This document shows, in pieces, positions 1-5,503 of a DNA stretch of 5,503 nt. The notes beneath the pieces were generated by a model, which saw only the letters and a program-made list of their open reading frames with translations, was not told the origin of the DNA and did not search any database. Position numbers and translations under genes: made by a program. This stretch comes from Clostridiales bacterium. GTDB lineage: Bacteria > Bacillota > Clostridia > Lachnospirales > Lachnospiraceae. Each line of letters starts with the position of its first letter. Position 1 is the stretch's first letter. Location of the stretch: assembly GCA_020859965.1 (NCBI GenBank), contig JAJBVF010000253.1:1-5503 (forward strand), in the 5' to 3' direction.

Positions 1-1365
1 GTCATACATTCTTGCAGACAGCGCCACTTCGTCATTCACGTAAACAACACAGATGTCCTTTTCCCGCAGCACCCGGACATGATAATCCGGTCCCTCAGGA
101 AGCCTTCTGACCGTCTCCGGCTGAAAAGGAATCTCTCCCTTTATCTGCCACTGATAGAAGCCTTTTTCTGCTCTCGGCCACTGATCCCATGCCATCATCG
201 CGTTTCTGGAGAGCATTTTCAGAAAATATCCCCGTTCCAGTCCTTCTGATACATGAAGCGCAAGCCCGAATTCAGATGCCTCATCAATCGTAAACCGGAC
301 GTCCAGTAAAAAGCAGTCCTCTGGAAGTTCATAGAGAATGGCTCCGAGCATCTCTGCTTCTGCGCCTTCTCCATCGTCCGTTTTTCTGCAGTTCCAGAAC
401 TCCGGTTCTTCAACAGGTGCATCACAGGGATAATGCTCCAGATAGGCCTGGATCGGTTTTACTGTCAGCGCTCCGTTGGAGGGATTCTGTACAAGCTCAT
501 GAAAGATCATGGTTCCGCCCCATTCCCAGCTGCCAAAATCACGGTTCCCCTTCCTGCTCGCAAGCCAGCCGAACGCATACCGTTTCTCTCCGTCCGACGC
601 TGTTTTGATCGCATAATTCACACGCGTATCAAATACATCATCCTCCGGAATCATCCACGGTCCTTCCGGCTGCTTCGCAATCCTGTAATGAGTCACAAAC
701 CGGTCGCTGAAGGTAGAAAATACAAAATACCAGTAATCGCCCATACGAAATACTTCCGGGCACTCCATCGTCACATACATCTGCGGCTCAAAAAACGGCT
801 TTTCCCAGGTCCAGTTCGTCAGATCCTCTGACTTACACAGAGCAATGCAGCCGCCTCGCAATTCTCCGCCGCCCTTTTTCCTTGCGGCCAGCAGCATCCA
901 CCAGCACTGTTCTCCCTCGTGAAAAAAAACATAAGGGTCTCTCCAGTCATAAGGTTCATACATCCGGCCGTCCGCAGTCAGCAGAAATTCCCGATCTGTC
1001 TCCAGATGGTACAAATCCTTTCCTGTCGCCCGCATGACAGACTGTACAGGCTTTCCATCCAGACAGATTTCTTCATTGAAAGCGGTGAAAAAAGCATAAT
1101 AGATTCCGTCCGTATTCCGGATCACGGAGCCGGTATAAGCATTTTTGTCCGGCTGTTTCCCGCAGCCCGGATGAATCGCTTCCCCGTGATAACTCAGGTT
1201 CTTAAAATCTTTCGTCGTCACCAGATGCCATGTAGTATTTTCTGCATATTTATCCGGGCAAAGCCGGGGATCATGCAGGTAAAAAGCATAAAACATCCCA
1301 TCCTCATAATATGGAATCAGATCTCCCACCCACGCATGGTCTGGCCTGTAAAACAAATCTCCCAT
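1..1365 (-). CDS. GH32-like beta-fructosidase (3' end beyond left edge)
   Basis: This is a glycoside hydrolase of the family 32 type (clan GH-J), expected to hydrolyse beta-fructosidic bonds in sucrose, fructo-oligosaccharides or fructans. The frame is open for 455 codons from the ATG at 1365 to the window edge, so the C-terminus is missing. The three GH32 catalytic positions are visible: Asp15 in WVGDLIPYY (nucleophile), the RDP motif at 142-144 (transition-state stabiliser) and the EC motif at 201-202 in MECPEVF (acid/base). The N-terminal 300 or so residues should be the five-bladed propeller, and the part from about 310 on the beta-sandwich. The usual WMNDPNG box is replaced by WVGDLIP, so this is a divergent subfamily and the exact substrate cannot be told. 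No signal peptide is seen, so it is probably cytoplasmic, acting on imported oligosaccharides. The start is fixed by AGGGAG five bases upstream. It is divergent from the LacI-family gene, its likely regulator. GH43 is the alternative, but the EC motif favours GH32. Confidence 0.85.
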   Translation of the reverse strand, partial: MGDLFYRPDHAWVGDLIPYYEDGMFYAFYLHDPRLCPDKYAENTTWHLVTTKDFKNLSYHGEAIHPGCGKQPDKNAYTGSVIRNTDGIYYAFFTAFNEEICLDGKPVQSVMRATGKDLYHLETDREFLLTADGRMYEPYDWRDPYVFFHEGEQCWWMLLAARKKGGGELRGGCIALCKSEDLTNWTWEKPFFEPQMYVTMECPEVFRMGDYWYFVFSTFSDRFVTHYRIAKQPEGPWMIPEDDVFDTRVNYAIKTASDGEKRYAFGWLASRKGNRDFGSWEWGGTMIFHELVQNPSNGALTVKPIQAYLEHYPCDAPVEEPEFWNCRKTDDGEGAEAEMLGAILYELPEDCFLLDVRFTIDEASEFGLALHVSEGLERGYFLKMLSRNAMMAWDQWPRAEKGFYQWQIKGEIPFQPETVRRLPEGPDYHVRVLREKDICVVYVNDEVALSARMYD

Positions 1366-1382
1366 ACAAACTCCCTGTAGTA

Positions 1383-1393
1383 TTGTGCATTTT
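1383..1393 (+). repeat. TTGTGCATTTT direct repeat, copy 1
   Basis: The 11-mer TTGTGCATTTT occurs here and again at 1612-1622, flanking the intergenic region at both ends. The GTGCAT at 1385-1390 also faces an inverted ATGCAC at 1404-1409, in the predicted leader of the hydrolase mRNA. It may be a regulator site or, in this AT-rich background, partly chance. Confidence 0.4.
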
Positions 1394-1433
1394 CTTTTTA
1401 CTTATGCACTATTTGCTCATTTTTAGTTTCCCA

Positions 1434-1445
1434 ATAAACGTTTAT
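1434..1445. promoter_or_regulatory. LacI-family type operator (ATAAACGTTTAT)
   Basis: This is a perfect 12-bp palindrome with the central CG and AAACGTTT core typical of LacI-family operators. One position further out mismatches and the next pairs again, giving seven of eight symmetric pairs over 16 bp. It lacks the outer TG...CA of a CcpA cre site, so a paralogous LacI-family repressor fits better. It lies just past the -10 of the predicted hydrolase promoter, at about +4 to +15, where binding would block transcription. The divergent regulator at 1683 is the natural candidate to bind it; that link is inferred from position. Confidence 0.7.
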
Positions 1446-1455
1446 CGTTGCATTT

Positions 1456-1483
1456 ATCGTATCATATTTTCACAGATTTTCAA
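1456..1483 (-). promoter_or_regulatory. Predicted promoter of the GH32-like gene
   Basis: On the minus strand TTGAAA (1483-1478) is followed after 16 bases by TACGAT (1461-1456), four of six matches to the -10 consensus. The start of transcription would fall near 1449, leaving a leader of about 84 bases before the ATG at 1365. The fit is moderate; the position right next to the operator palindrome supports it. Confidence 0.45.
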
Positions 1484-1611
1484 AGAGATTTTGTCCAAAA
1501 AATACATTTTCCACTTTTTTAACATTTTTATTTAAGCATTTTGCACTAATCCAACAAATTTTTGTGCGTTTCTCAGCCCTTTTGTTTTTATAATGCAAAT
1601 TTTTGCGCATT

Positions 1612-1622
1612 TTGTGCATTTT
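1612..1622 (+). repeat. TTGTGCATTTT direct repeat, copy 2
   Basis: This is the second exact copy of the 11-mer found at 1383-1393. It directly follows a related TTTGCGCAT at 1602-1610, whose TGCGCA core is palindromic with a central CG, and lies just upstream of the -35 of the LacI-family gene. The cluster could be an autoregulatory or second regulator's site. Confidence 0.4.
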
Positions 1623-1625
1623 TCA

Positions 1626-1654
1626 TTTACTTTTTCTGTGTTTTGGGATATAAT
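1626..1654 (+). promoter_or_regulatory. Predicted promoter of the LacI-family gene
   Basis: TTTACT (1626-1631), a 17-base spacer and a perfect TATAAT (1649-1654) form a good sigma-70/sigma-A type promoter. Transcription would start near 1661, followed by AGGAGA at 1671-1676 and the ATG at 1683. The intact promoter and ribosome binding site show that translation was meant to start at 1683, ahead of the in-frame stop. Confidence 0.7.
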
Positions 1655-1682
1655 GAAAAGAAACAGCATCAGGAGAATCAGT

Positions 1683-2714
1683 ATGAAATGTACCATTAAA
1701 TCAATTGCGCAGGAACTGAATATTTAAAGAAATACTGTAGCAAAGGTATTAAGCGGCAAAGAGGGCGTTTCGGAAAAGACAAAAACCCTCGTATTAAAAA
1801 AAGCACGGGAGATGAATTACCAGATGGCATTTTCTTCCGTACCTGAAGCATCCGCTCAGACGCATAACATCATTTTCTTTCTCACGCGTGCATCTGTCTA
1901 TTACTCAAACTTCTGGGTTCATGTCATGCACGGAATCGAGACGGTGCTGAGCCGGCACAACTATACTCTCTCTGTCGGCGTCATGGACGACGCAGAAATG
2001 CACTCGCTTCAATTTCCGGCAAGTCTGAACAATCCAGCTGTAAAAGGCATCATTCTTGTGGAAATCTGCGACGCTCGTGTCTGTGAGGCAGTATTGAAAT
2101 ACCGCCTGCCCACGGTAACCGTAGATCTCCCCCGTGACAGTGAAAAGCTGTTCGGCCGCCTGGATATTATTACTATGGAAAATAAACTGCATATCCGCAA
2201 CCTTGTAAACACACTTGTCAAAAAAGGCTTCCAGCGTTTTGCGTTCGCAGGAGATCTGTATTCAACAAACGTCAGCAAAGGATTTCAGGAACGCTTCGAC
2301 GCGCTCTCCGAAGCGCTTGAGCAGAACGGCCTGTCGCTTGACGTCGAATGCTCATTTCTTGCGGAGACGGATCAGCAGCTGATCAACAGCAATTATATCA
2401 TAGACCGTTTCCGAACGATGAAGCATTTGCCGGATCTCTATGTCTGCGGCAACGACTGGACCGCCATACAGCTGATGCACGCAGCTCAGTTTCTCGGATA
2501 TACGATTCCGAGCGACTTCTCCATCATTGGTTTTGACAACATAGTGGAATCCGAACACACTATCCCGCCGCTCACCACAATCAATACCCCAAAGGAACAG
2601 CTTGGAATCGCTGCCGCAAACTGCCTGATAGAGCGCATTCAGAATCCGGACATTCCCTATGTCTATTCACAGTATATGACGACACTGGTATCCCGGAAGA
2701 GCATCGCGATTTAA
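1683..2714 (+). pseudogene. LacI-family repressor with in-frame TAA in the HTH
   Basis: This is a LacI/GalR-family transcriptional regulator of 344 codons (343 plus stop). It has AGGAGA six bases before the ATG and an N-terminal DNA-binding domain beginning MKCTIKSIAQELNI. Codon 15 (1725-1727) is TAA. The frame then continues without a shift as RNTVAKVLSGKEGVSEKT and a full sugar-binding effector domain from about residue 60. The effector domain includes PDLYVCGND near 250 and IGFDN near 285. Family members have Ser at the stop position (NIS-RNTV), so TCA to TAA by one C-to-A change is the simplest explanation. The first in-frame restart is ATG at 1812 (codon 44). It has no usable Shine-Dalgarno spacing, and a product starting there would lack the helix-turn-helix. 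The gene probably repressed the divergent GH32-like gene in response to a sugar ligand. A sequencing error is possible. Nothing else in the frame has decayed, so any mutation is recent. Confidence 0.88.
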
Positions 2715-2725
2715 AGGAACAAACA

Positions 2726-2748
2726 GCCCCGCAGCAAAGCTGCGGGGC
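2726..2748. terminator. Hairpin terminator between convergent genes
   Basis: GCCCCGCAG (2726-2734) pairs perfectly with CTGCGGGGC (2740-2748) around a five-base CAAAG loop. It lies 11 bases after the stop of the LacI-family gene and about 67 bases past the stop of the convergent symporter gene. On the minus strand the stem is followed by TGTTTGTT, a passable U-tract, so it best terminates the symporter transcript. On the plus strand the tail is ATAAAATC, poor in U, so bidirectional use is possible but weaker. Confidence 0.8.
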
Positions 2749-2815
2749 ATAAAATCATGAATTTGAGCGTAAACGCCTGATTCCTGCCTTTTGACCCTGG
2801 TATGCATCATCAAAA

Positions 2816-4348
2816 TCAGTCCTTCATCGCCTTTACTTCCTCATATTCCTTTATAACAATGGCTTCCGGTTCCCCAGTAGCCAGGCTGACCACGATATCA
2901 ACCACGATCGCGATCAGGAACGCCGGCAGCAGCTCATAGATATCCAGAAGGCCGCCCATCGGACGCACACCATATTTCCAGATAAATACCATCGCACCGC
3001 CTGCGATCATGCCGGTCAGGGCGCCCCATTTATTACTCCTTTTCCAGAATAGCGCCAGCAGGACGACCGGTCCGAAGGCCGCTCCAAAACCTGCCCACGC
3101 AAAGGACACGATCGTAAATACTGAGCCTTCGCTTCTCGCCTGAAACATCGCGATCACCGCAATTACTACAACCGTGCAGCGTGCGATGAGCATGGAAGTT
3201 TTATCTGAGAGCCGAACTCCAAATGTATCACGGACAATATCCTGAGAAACACTGGAAGCCGCCGCCAGAAGCTGGGAATCAGCTGTGGACATGGTAGCCG
3301 CCATAATTCCGGCCAGAATGACTCCTGCTACGATTGCCGGAATCACACCATGCGTACTGATCAGCTCCGCGATCTTGATCACGATCCGTTGGGAATCGGA
3401 TGAGGAAAGAGCTTCGATTGCTCCGGCACTGATCATTGCGTTTCCAACAATACCGATCAGCACCGCCACGCCCATCGAAATCACAACCCAAACCGTTGCT
3501 ACCCGGCGGGAAAGCGTCAGTTTTTTGGGATCCTCGATCGCCATAAAACGTAAAAGAATATGCGGCATACCAAAATAGCCAAGTCCCCAGGCCAGTGTCG
3601 ATACAATCGTAAGAGCATTATAAGAAGCAGCCGTACCGCTGGCCGCGTCATAGCCCTGTGTCAGATTCAGATAACCCGGTATTGACTGTGCGTTTGACAC
3701 CACTGCTGACCAGCCGCCAGCTGCGTTGATTCCGAAAAAGATCACGATGATCAGCGCGATCGTCATCACGACTGACTGGATAAAATCGGAAGTCGAGGCA
3801 GCAAGGAAACCGCCCAGCGTCGTATACAGCGTAATTACCAGTGCGCAGACAATCATAGCGGTGAAATAATCTACCCCGAACAAACTGGAAAACAGCGTGC
3901 CGCAGGCATTAAAACCAGATGCGGTATACGGGATAAAAAAGATGACGATAACCAGAGCAGCAAACAGAGAAAGAAGATGCCGGTCATCATGATACCGTTT
4001 AGAAAAGAATTCCGGAACCGTTGTCGCATTGATATGATTGGAATACCGGCGAATCGGTTTTGCCACAAACAGCCAGTTCAGATAAGTACCAACTGCCAGA
4101 CCGATCGCTGTCCAGACCGCCTCTGGTACACCAGCCAACAGAGCAACGCCCGGCAGCCCCATCAACAGATAAGCGCTCATATCCGACGCCTCAGCACTCA
4201 TCGCTGTTACCAGCGGTCCGAGCTTTCGCCCTCCAAGATAAAAGTCACTCGTAGATTTGTTCGTCTTCGAGAATCGGATACCGATCCCGATCATACCCGC
4301 CAGGTACAATCCGATCGTTACCAGAATCACAATACTCCTTGCCTCCAT
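2816..4348 (-). CDS. putP: Sodium:solute symporter, PutP-like
   Basis: This is a 510-residue membrane protein of the solute:sodium symporter family (SSS), closest in motifs to PutP, which takes up proline with Na+. About a dozen hydrophobic segments run the whole length and the size is normal for PutP. Visible signatures are SAEASDMSAYLLMGLPG at 51-67 (D56 and S58 match the Na+/substrate residues D55 and S57 of E. coli PutP), GYFGMPHILLRFMAI at 257-271, and the Na+-site Ser-Thr at 354-355 in MSTADSQLL (E. coli S340/T341). The Gly after the conserved Ser is Ala59 here. I chose the ATG at 4348 because AGGAGG sits six bases upstream and the first helix begins directly after MEARS. A longer frame from 4444 would add 32 polar residues and overlap the predicted promoter. 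The gene is monocistronic between two terminators. Proline is the likeliest substrate, but SSS substrates cannot be fixed from sequence alone. Confidence 0.9.
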   Translation of the reverse strand: MEARSIVILVTIGLYLAGMIGIGIRFSKTNKSTSDFYLGGRKLGPLVTAMSAEASDMSAYLLMGLPGVALLAGVPEAVWTAIGLAVGTYLNWLFVAKPIRRYSNHINATTVPEFFSKRYHDDRHLLSLFAALVIVIFFIPYTASGFNACGTLFSSLFGVDYFTAMIVCALVITLYTTLGGFLAASTSDFIQSVVMTIALIIVIFFGINAAGGWSAVVSNAQSIPGYLNLTQGYDAASGTAASYNALTIVSTLAWGLGYFGMPHILLRFMAIEDPKKLTLSRRVATVWVVISMGVAVLIGIVGNAMISAGAIEALSSSDSQRIVIKIAELISTHGVIPAIVAGVILAGIMAATMSTADSQLLAAASSVSQDIVRDTFGVRLSDKTSMLIARCTVVVIAVIAMFQARSEGSVFTIVSFAWAGFGAAFGPVVLLALFWKRSNKWGALTGMIAGGAMVFIWKYGVRPMGGLLDIYELLPAFLIAIVVDIVVSLATGEPEAIVIKEYEEVKAMKD

Positions 4349-4379
4349 AATTTTCCTCCTCATTCTGTAACATTTGCGT

Positions 4380-4403
4380 AAACGAAAACAACTCTGATCG
4401 TTT
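4380..4403. repeat. Inverted repeat in the symporter leader
   Basis: AAACGA (4380-4385) and TCGTTT (4398-4403) form a 6-bp inverted repeat with a 12-base spacer in the predicted 5' leader of the symporter gene. The minus-strand word TGCAAACGATCAGA (4406-4393) partly resembles a CcpA cre site, but its right half is poor. It may be an operator or a weak RNA hairpin; evidence is thin. Confidence 0.3.
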
Positions 4404-4417
4404 GCACATATTTTGAC

Positions 4418-4446
4418 ATTATACACCATCAAAAAACAGACCACAA
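4418..4446 (-). promoter_or_regulatory. Predicted promoter of the symporter gene
   Basis: On the minus strand TTGTGG (4446-4441), a 17-base spacer and a perfect TATAAT (4423-4418) lie upstream of the symporter. Transcription would begin near 4411, giving a leader of about 63 bases before the ATG at 4348. The -10 is excellent and the -35 matches only in its TTG. Confidence 0.65.
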
Positions 4447-4477
4447 CACAGAATCTAGTTTATACTATTCAAAAACA

Positions 4478-4525
4478 AAAATTGCTGATTTTCCTTATTT
4501 TTTTCTTGAAAAAATCAGCATTTTT
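4478..4525 (-). terminator. Terminator downstream of tetR
   Basis: TGCTGATTTT (4483-4492) pairs perfectly with AAAATCAGCA (4511-4520), with four further A-T pairs beyond one mismatch and an 18-base AT-rich loop. On the minus strand the stem is followed by ATTTTTGTTTTT, a good U-tract, so it should end the tetR transcript before the symporter promoter. The stem also has TTTTT after it on the plus strand, so it could act both ways. The long loop lowers confidence somewhat. Confidence 0.65.
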
Positions 4526-4528
4526 ATG

Positions 4529-4542
4529 TAGACTGCAGTCTA
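4529..4542. promoter_or_regulatory. TetR-type operator palindrome TAGACTGCAGTCTA
   Basis: This is a perfect 14-bp palindrome, of the size and TAGAC....GTCTA form common for TetR-family binding sites. It lies 89 bases past the tetR stop and 181 bases upstream of the symporter start. A minus-strand TATAAT (4552-4547) sits just upstream of it, though with no convincing -35. A plus-strand TTGAAA (4506-4511) is 17 bases before TAGACT inside the palindrome. I see no second copy near the tetR promoter. That the adjacent TetR protein binds here is inferred from form and proximity. Confidence 0.55.
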
Positions 4543-4630
4543 TACTATTATAAATATGGAATACAAACCAAAATGCATAATGGCGATACCGGACTGAACA
4601 TGCTCTCTTCTGCTCTTCAACACTTGAGTA

Positions 4631-5218
4631 TTATTCTTTTTTCAGATACCCGAGAATGAGCGGAAGCTGCTGGGAGGAATACTGGCTCAGAGAATAATTG
4701 CCTCCGCAGATACACCAGTCATACATCAGTGCCCGCTCCTGAATCGCGTAGCTGCGAACCATTTCATTTACGGAAATATCTCCTCTCAATTCTCCTTTTT
4801 GCTGTCCTTCCATGCAGATCTTGCGAAGCAGCCGGAAATAATAGCGGTTGTGATCCATCAGGTGTTTCTCACTGGTGGTGACCAGTTGCGTAGAAAGCAG
4901 GCGCGCGAGCAGCTCCAGAGAAACAGAATTCTCAATCATAAAAAAGAGCTCACGGTTCAGGTAGATCAGCTGATCAAAGCTGTTCATATCCGCCGGCATA
5001 TTCGCTTTCAGCTCCTCATACTTCTCATCAAACAGCGTAGACAGAGAACTGAGCAGCGCATCCTTTCCGGCAAAATAGTGATAGAAAGATCCCTTTGAAG
5101 TCCCGGAACGCTCTACGATCTCATCCACCGTCGTCGCATCATATCCATTTTCGTAAAACAGTTCCCAGGCCGCCTGTACGATCCGGCTGCGGGTATTGCG
5201 GGCATTGCGCTTTGCCAT
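4631..5218 (-). CDS. TetR/AcrR-family transcriptional regulator
   Basis: This is a 195-residue TetR-family DNA-binding protein, a typical length. The N-terminal three-helix domain (residues 8-56) is canonical: RIVQAAWELFYENGYDATTV, then the helix-turn-helix DEIVERSGTSKGSFYHYF (32-49), ending in GKDALL. The rest (about 60-195) is an all-helical ligand-binding and dimerisation domain that I cannot assign to a known ligand class. The ATG at 5218 is preceded by AAGGAAGGAAATCATT, a good purine-rich ribosome binding site. The gene reads in the same direction as the symporter but is separated by a terminator, so the two are probably not one operon. Its target may be the palindrome at 4529-4542, the symporter, itself, or genes beyond the right edge. 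TetR proteins mostly repress efflux or lipid genes and none is visible here, so its role stays open. Confidence 0.92.
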   Translation of the reverse strand: MAKRNARNTRSRIVQAAWELFYENGYDATTVDEIVERSGTSKGSFYHYFAGKDALLSSLSTLFDEKYEELKANMPADMNSFDQLIYLNRELFFMIENSVSLELLARLLSTQLVTTSEKHLMDHNRYYFRLLRKICMEGQQKGELRGDISVNEMVRSYAIQERALMYDWCICGGNYSLSQYSSQQLPLILGYLKKE

Positions 5219-5258
5219 AATGATTTCCTTCCTTATATTTTGCGGATCATTAATCTTC

Positions 5259-5345
5259 TCAATCGATGATGCCTGCGGTTTTTTCGCACTTCGATCTTAT
5301 CCGCGCCTTCAGCAATTCTTCAGAAAACACACATTCACTGGACAT
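5259..5345 (-). CDS. Possible 28-residue leader peptide upstream of tetR
   Basis: This small frame starts at an ATG (5345) with AGAGG six bases upstream and ends in TGA at 5259, 40 bases before the tetR start. It begins MSSECVFSEELLKAR and has two cysteines and no hydrophobic segment. It lies downstream of the predicted tetR promoter, so it would be co-transcribed. A chance frame of this length is quite likely; only the ribosome binding site and the location speak for it. Confidence 0.25.
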   Translation of the reverse strand: MSSECVFSEELLKARIRSKCEKTAGIID

Positions 5346-5371
5346 TCGGCGCCTCTCGAAATCCTGGCATC

Positions 5372-5400
5372 ATCATACCACTGTTACACTTTGATATCCA
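5372..5400 (-). promoter_or_regulatory. Possible promoter of tetR
   Basis: On the minus strand TGGATA (5400-5395), a 17-base spacer and TATGAT (5377-5372) preceded by TGG form an extended -10 promoter. Transcription would start near 5365, leaving a leader of about 147 bases. Another TATGAT at 5444-5439 has no usable -35. Confidence 0.45.
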
Positions 5401-5402
5401 GC

Positions 5403-5419
5403 TTTTCCGGAAAATTTTC
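5403..5419. repeat. Overlapping palindromes upstream of tetR promoter
   Basis: Two perfect palindromes overlap here: TTTTCCGGAAAA (5403-5414) and GAAAATTTTC (5410-5419). They lie directly upstream of the predicted tetR -35. They may form a protein-binding site or merely reflect low complexity. Confidence 0.35.
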
Positions 5420-5489
5420 GCAAAAATCCCCGTTTCCTATCATACTCTACATAAAATTTATAAAATTTCTGTATAATATTCATTAAACG

Positions 5490-5495
5490 TTGACA
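5490..5495 (+). promoter_or_regulatory. Perfect -35 hexamer (TTGACA) at right edge
   Basis: TTGACA on the plus strand is a perfect consensus -35. A -10 would fall near 5513, outside the window, so this is probably the start of a promoter for a divergent gene to the right. No gene for it is visible. Confidence 0.35.
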
Positions 5496-5503
5496 GAATT
5501 ATT

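Larger units (their letters stand above)
1366..1682. other. AT-rich divergent intergenic control region
   Basis: This 317-base stretch between the divergent hydrolase and LacI-family genes contains no credible gene. It holds a minus-strand promoter for the hydrolase, a CG-centred palindrome, a plus-strand promoter for the regulator and several TTGTGCAT or TTGCGCAT-like words. The middle (about 1490-1560) is poly-T/poly-A rich and I see nothing more specific there. Short frames crossing it lack ribosome binding sites. Confidence 0.8.

Noticed and set aside
433..1380. Plus-strand frames at 433-831 and 919-1380
   Set aside because: They are antisense to the GH32-like gene, which has clear catalytic motifs, and they lack ribosome binding sites and recognisable domains.
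1311..1535. Plus-strand 74-codon frame running into the intergenic region
   Set aside because: It starts inside the opposite-strand hydrolase and its hydrophobic tail is just translated poly-T rich DNA; no ribosome binding site.
1589..1594. A TATAAT in the hydrolase-lacI intergenic region as an extra promoter
   Set aside because: No acceptable -35 lies 16-18 bases upstream on either strand; the TATAAT at 1649-1654 is better placed for the regulator.
1812..2714. Start of the LacI-family gene at the ATG at 1812 as an intact 300-residue CDS
   Set aside because: The upstream in-frame sequence from 1683 encodes a clear LacI helix-turn-helix with good promoter and AGGAGA site, broken only by TAA. 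The 1812 start has GGGAG touching the ATG and would give a protein without a DNA-binding domain.
3285..4381. Plus-strand frames at 3285-3578, 3977-4381 and 4060-4254
   Set aside because: All are shadows antisense to the symporter gene with no domain resemblance.
2816..4444. Longer symporter starting at 4444
   Set aside because: The extra 32 residues are polar and unlike the family, the start lies in the predicted promoter, and AGGAGG precedes the ATG at 4348.
4573..4659. Plus-strand 28-codon frame after the TAGACTGCAGTCTA palindrome
   Set aside because: It has no Shine-Dalgarno sequence and runs into the 3' end of tetR on the other strand.
5196..5486. Plus-strand 96-codon frame with a hydrophobic N-terminus
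   Set aside because: It begins inside tetR on the opposite strand, has no ribosome binding site and reads AT-rich intergenic DNA; the hydrophobic start is a by-product of the tetR ribosome binding site complement.

Overview
The window looks like a chromosomal segment of a gut-type Clostridia/Lachnospiraceae bacterium. This is inferred from moderate GC genes with strong AGGAGG-type ribosome binding sites, very AT-rich intergenic regions, and a Blautia/Roseburia-like style of GH32, LacI, SSS transporter and TetR proteins. No rRNA, tRNA, CRISPR array or insertion sequence is visible.

Layout: (1) 1-1365, minus strand: a glycoside hydrolase family 32-like beta-fructosidase, cut by the left edge (455 residues visible). 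(2) 1366-1682: an AT-rich divergent control region. It holds a minus-strand promoter for the hydrolase, a perfect 12-bp palindrome with a central CG (a LacI-family type operator) just past that promoter, scattered TTGTGCAT-like repeats, and a plus-strand promoter with a perfect TATAAT. (3) 1683-2714, plus strand: a LacI-family regulator whose reading frame is intact except for an in-frame TAA at codon 15, inside the helix-turn-helix. (4) 2726-2748: a strong hairpin terminator between convergent genes. (5) 2816-4348, minus strand: a PutP-like sodium:solute symporter. (6) 4349-4630: a 282-bp gap with the symporter promoter, a terminator for the upstream tetR gene, and a perfect 14-bp palindrome of TetR-operator type. 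(7) 4631-5218, minus strand: a TetR-family regulator. (8) 5219-5503: a 285-bp region with a possible tetR promoter, a possible 28-codon leader ORF, overlapping palindromes and, at the right edge, a perfect TTGACA on the plus strand.

How the parts work together (inference): the GH32 enzyme and the divergent LacI protein form a local sugar-responsive switch for fructan or fructose-oligosaccharide use. In this strain the repressor appears to be disabled by a single nonsense codon while its promoter, ribosome binding site, effector domain and presumed operator remain intact. The hydrolase may therefore be expressed constitutively. The symporter and the TetR regulator form a second, independent module; the orphan palindrome between them is the best candidate for the TetR target.

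I did not find a clearly undescribed system. The most notable signals are the nonsense codon in the LacI recognition region and the orphan TAGACTGCAGTCTA palindrome.
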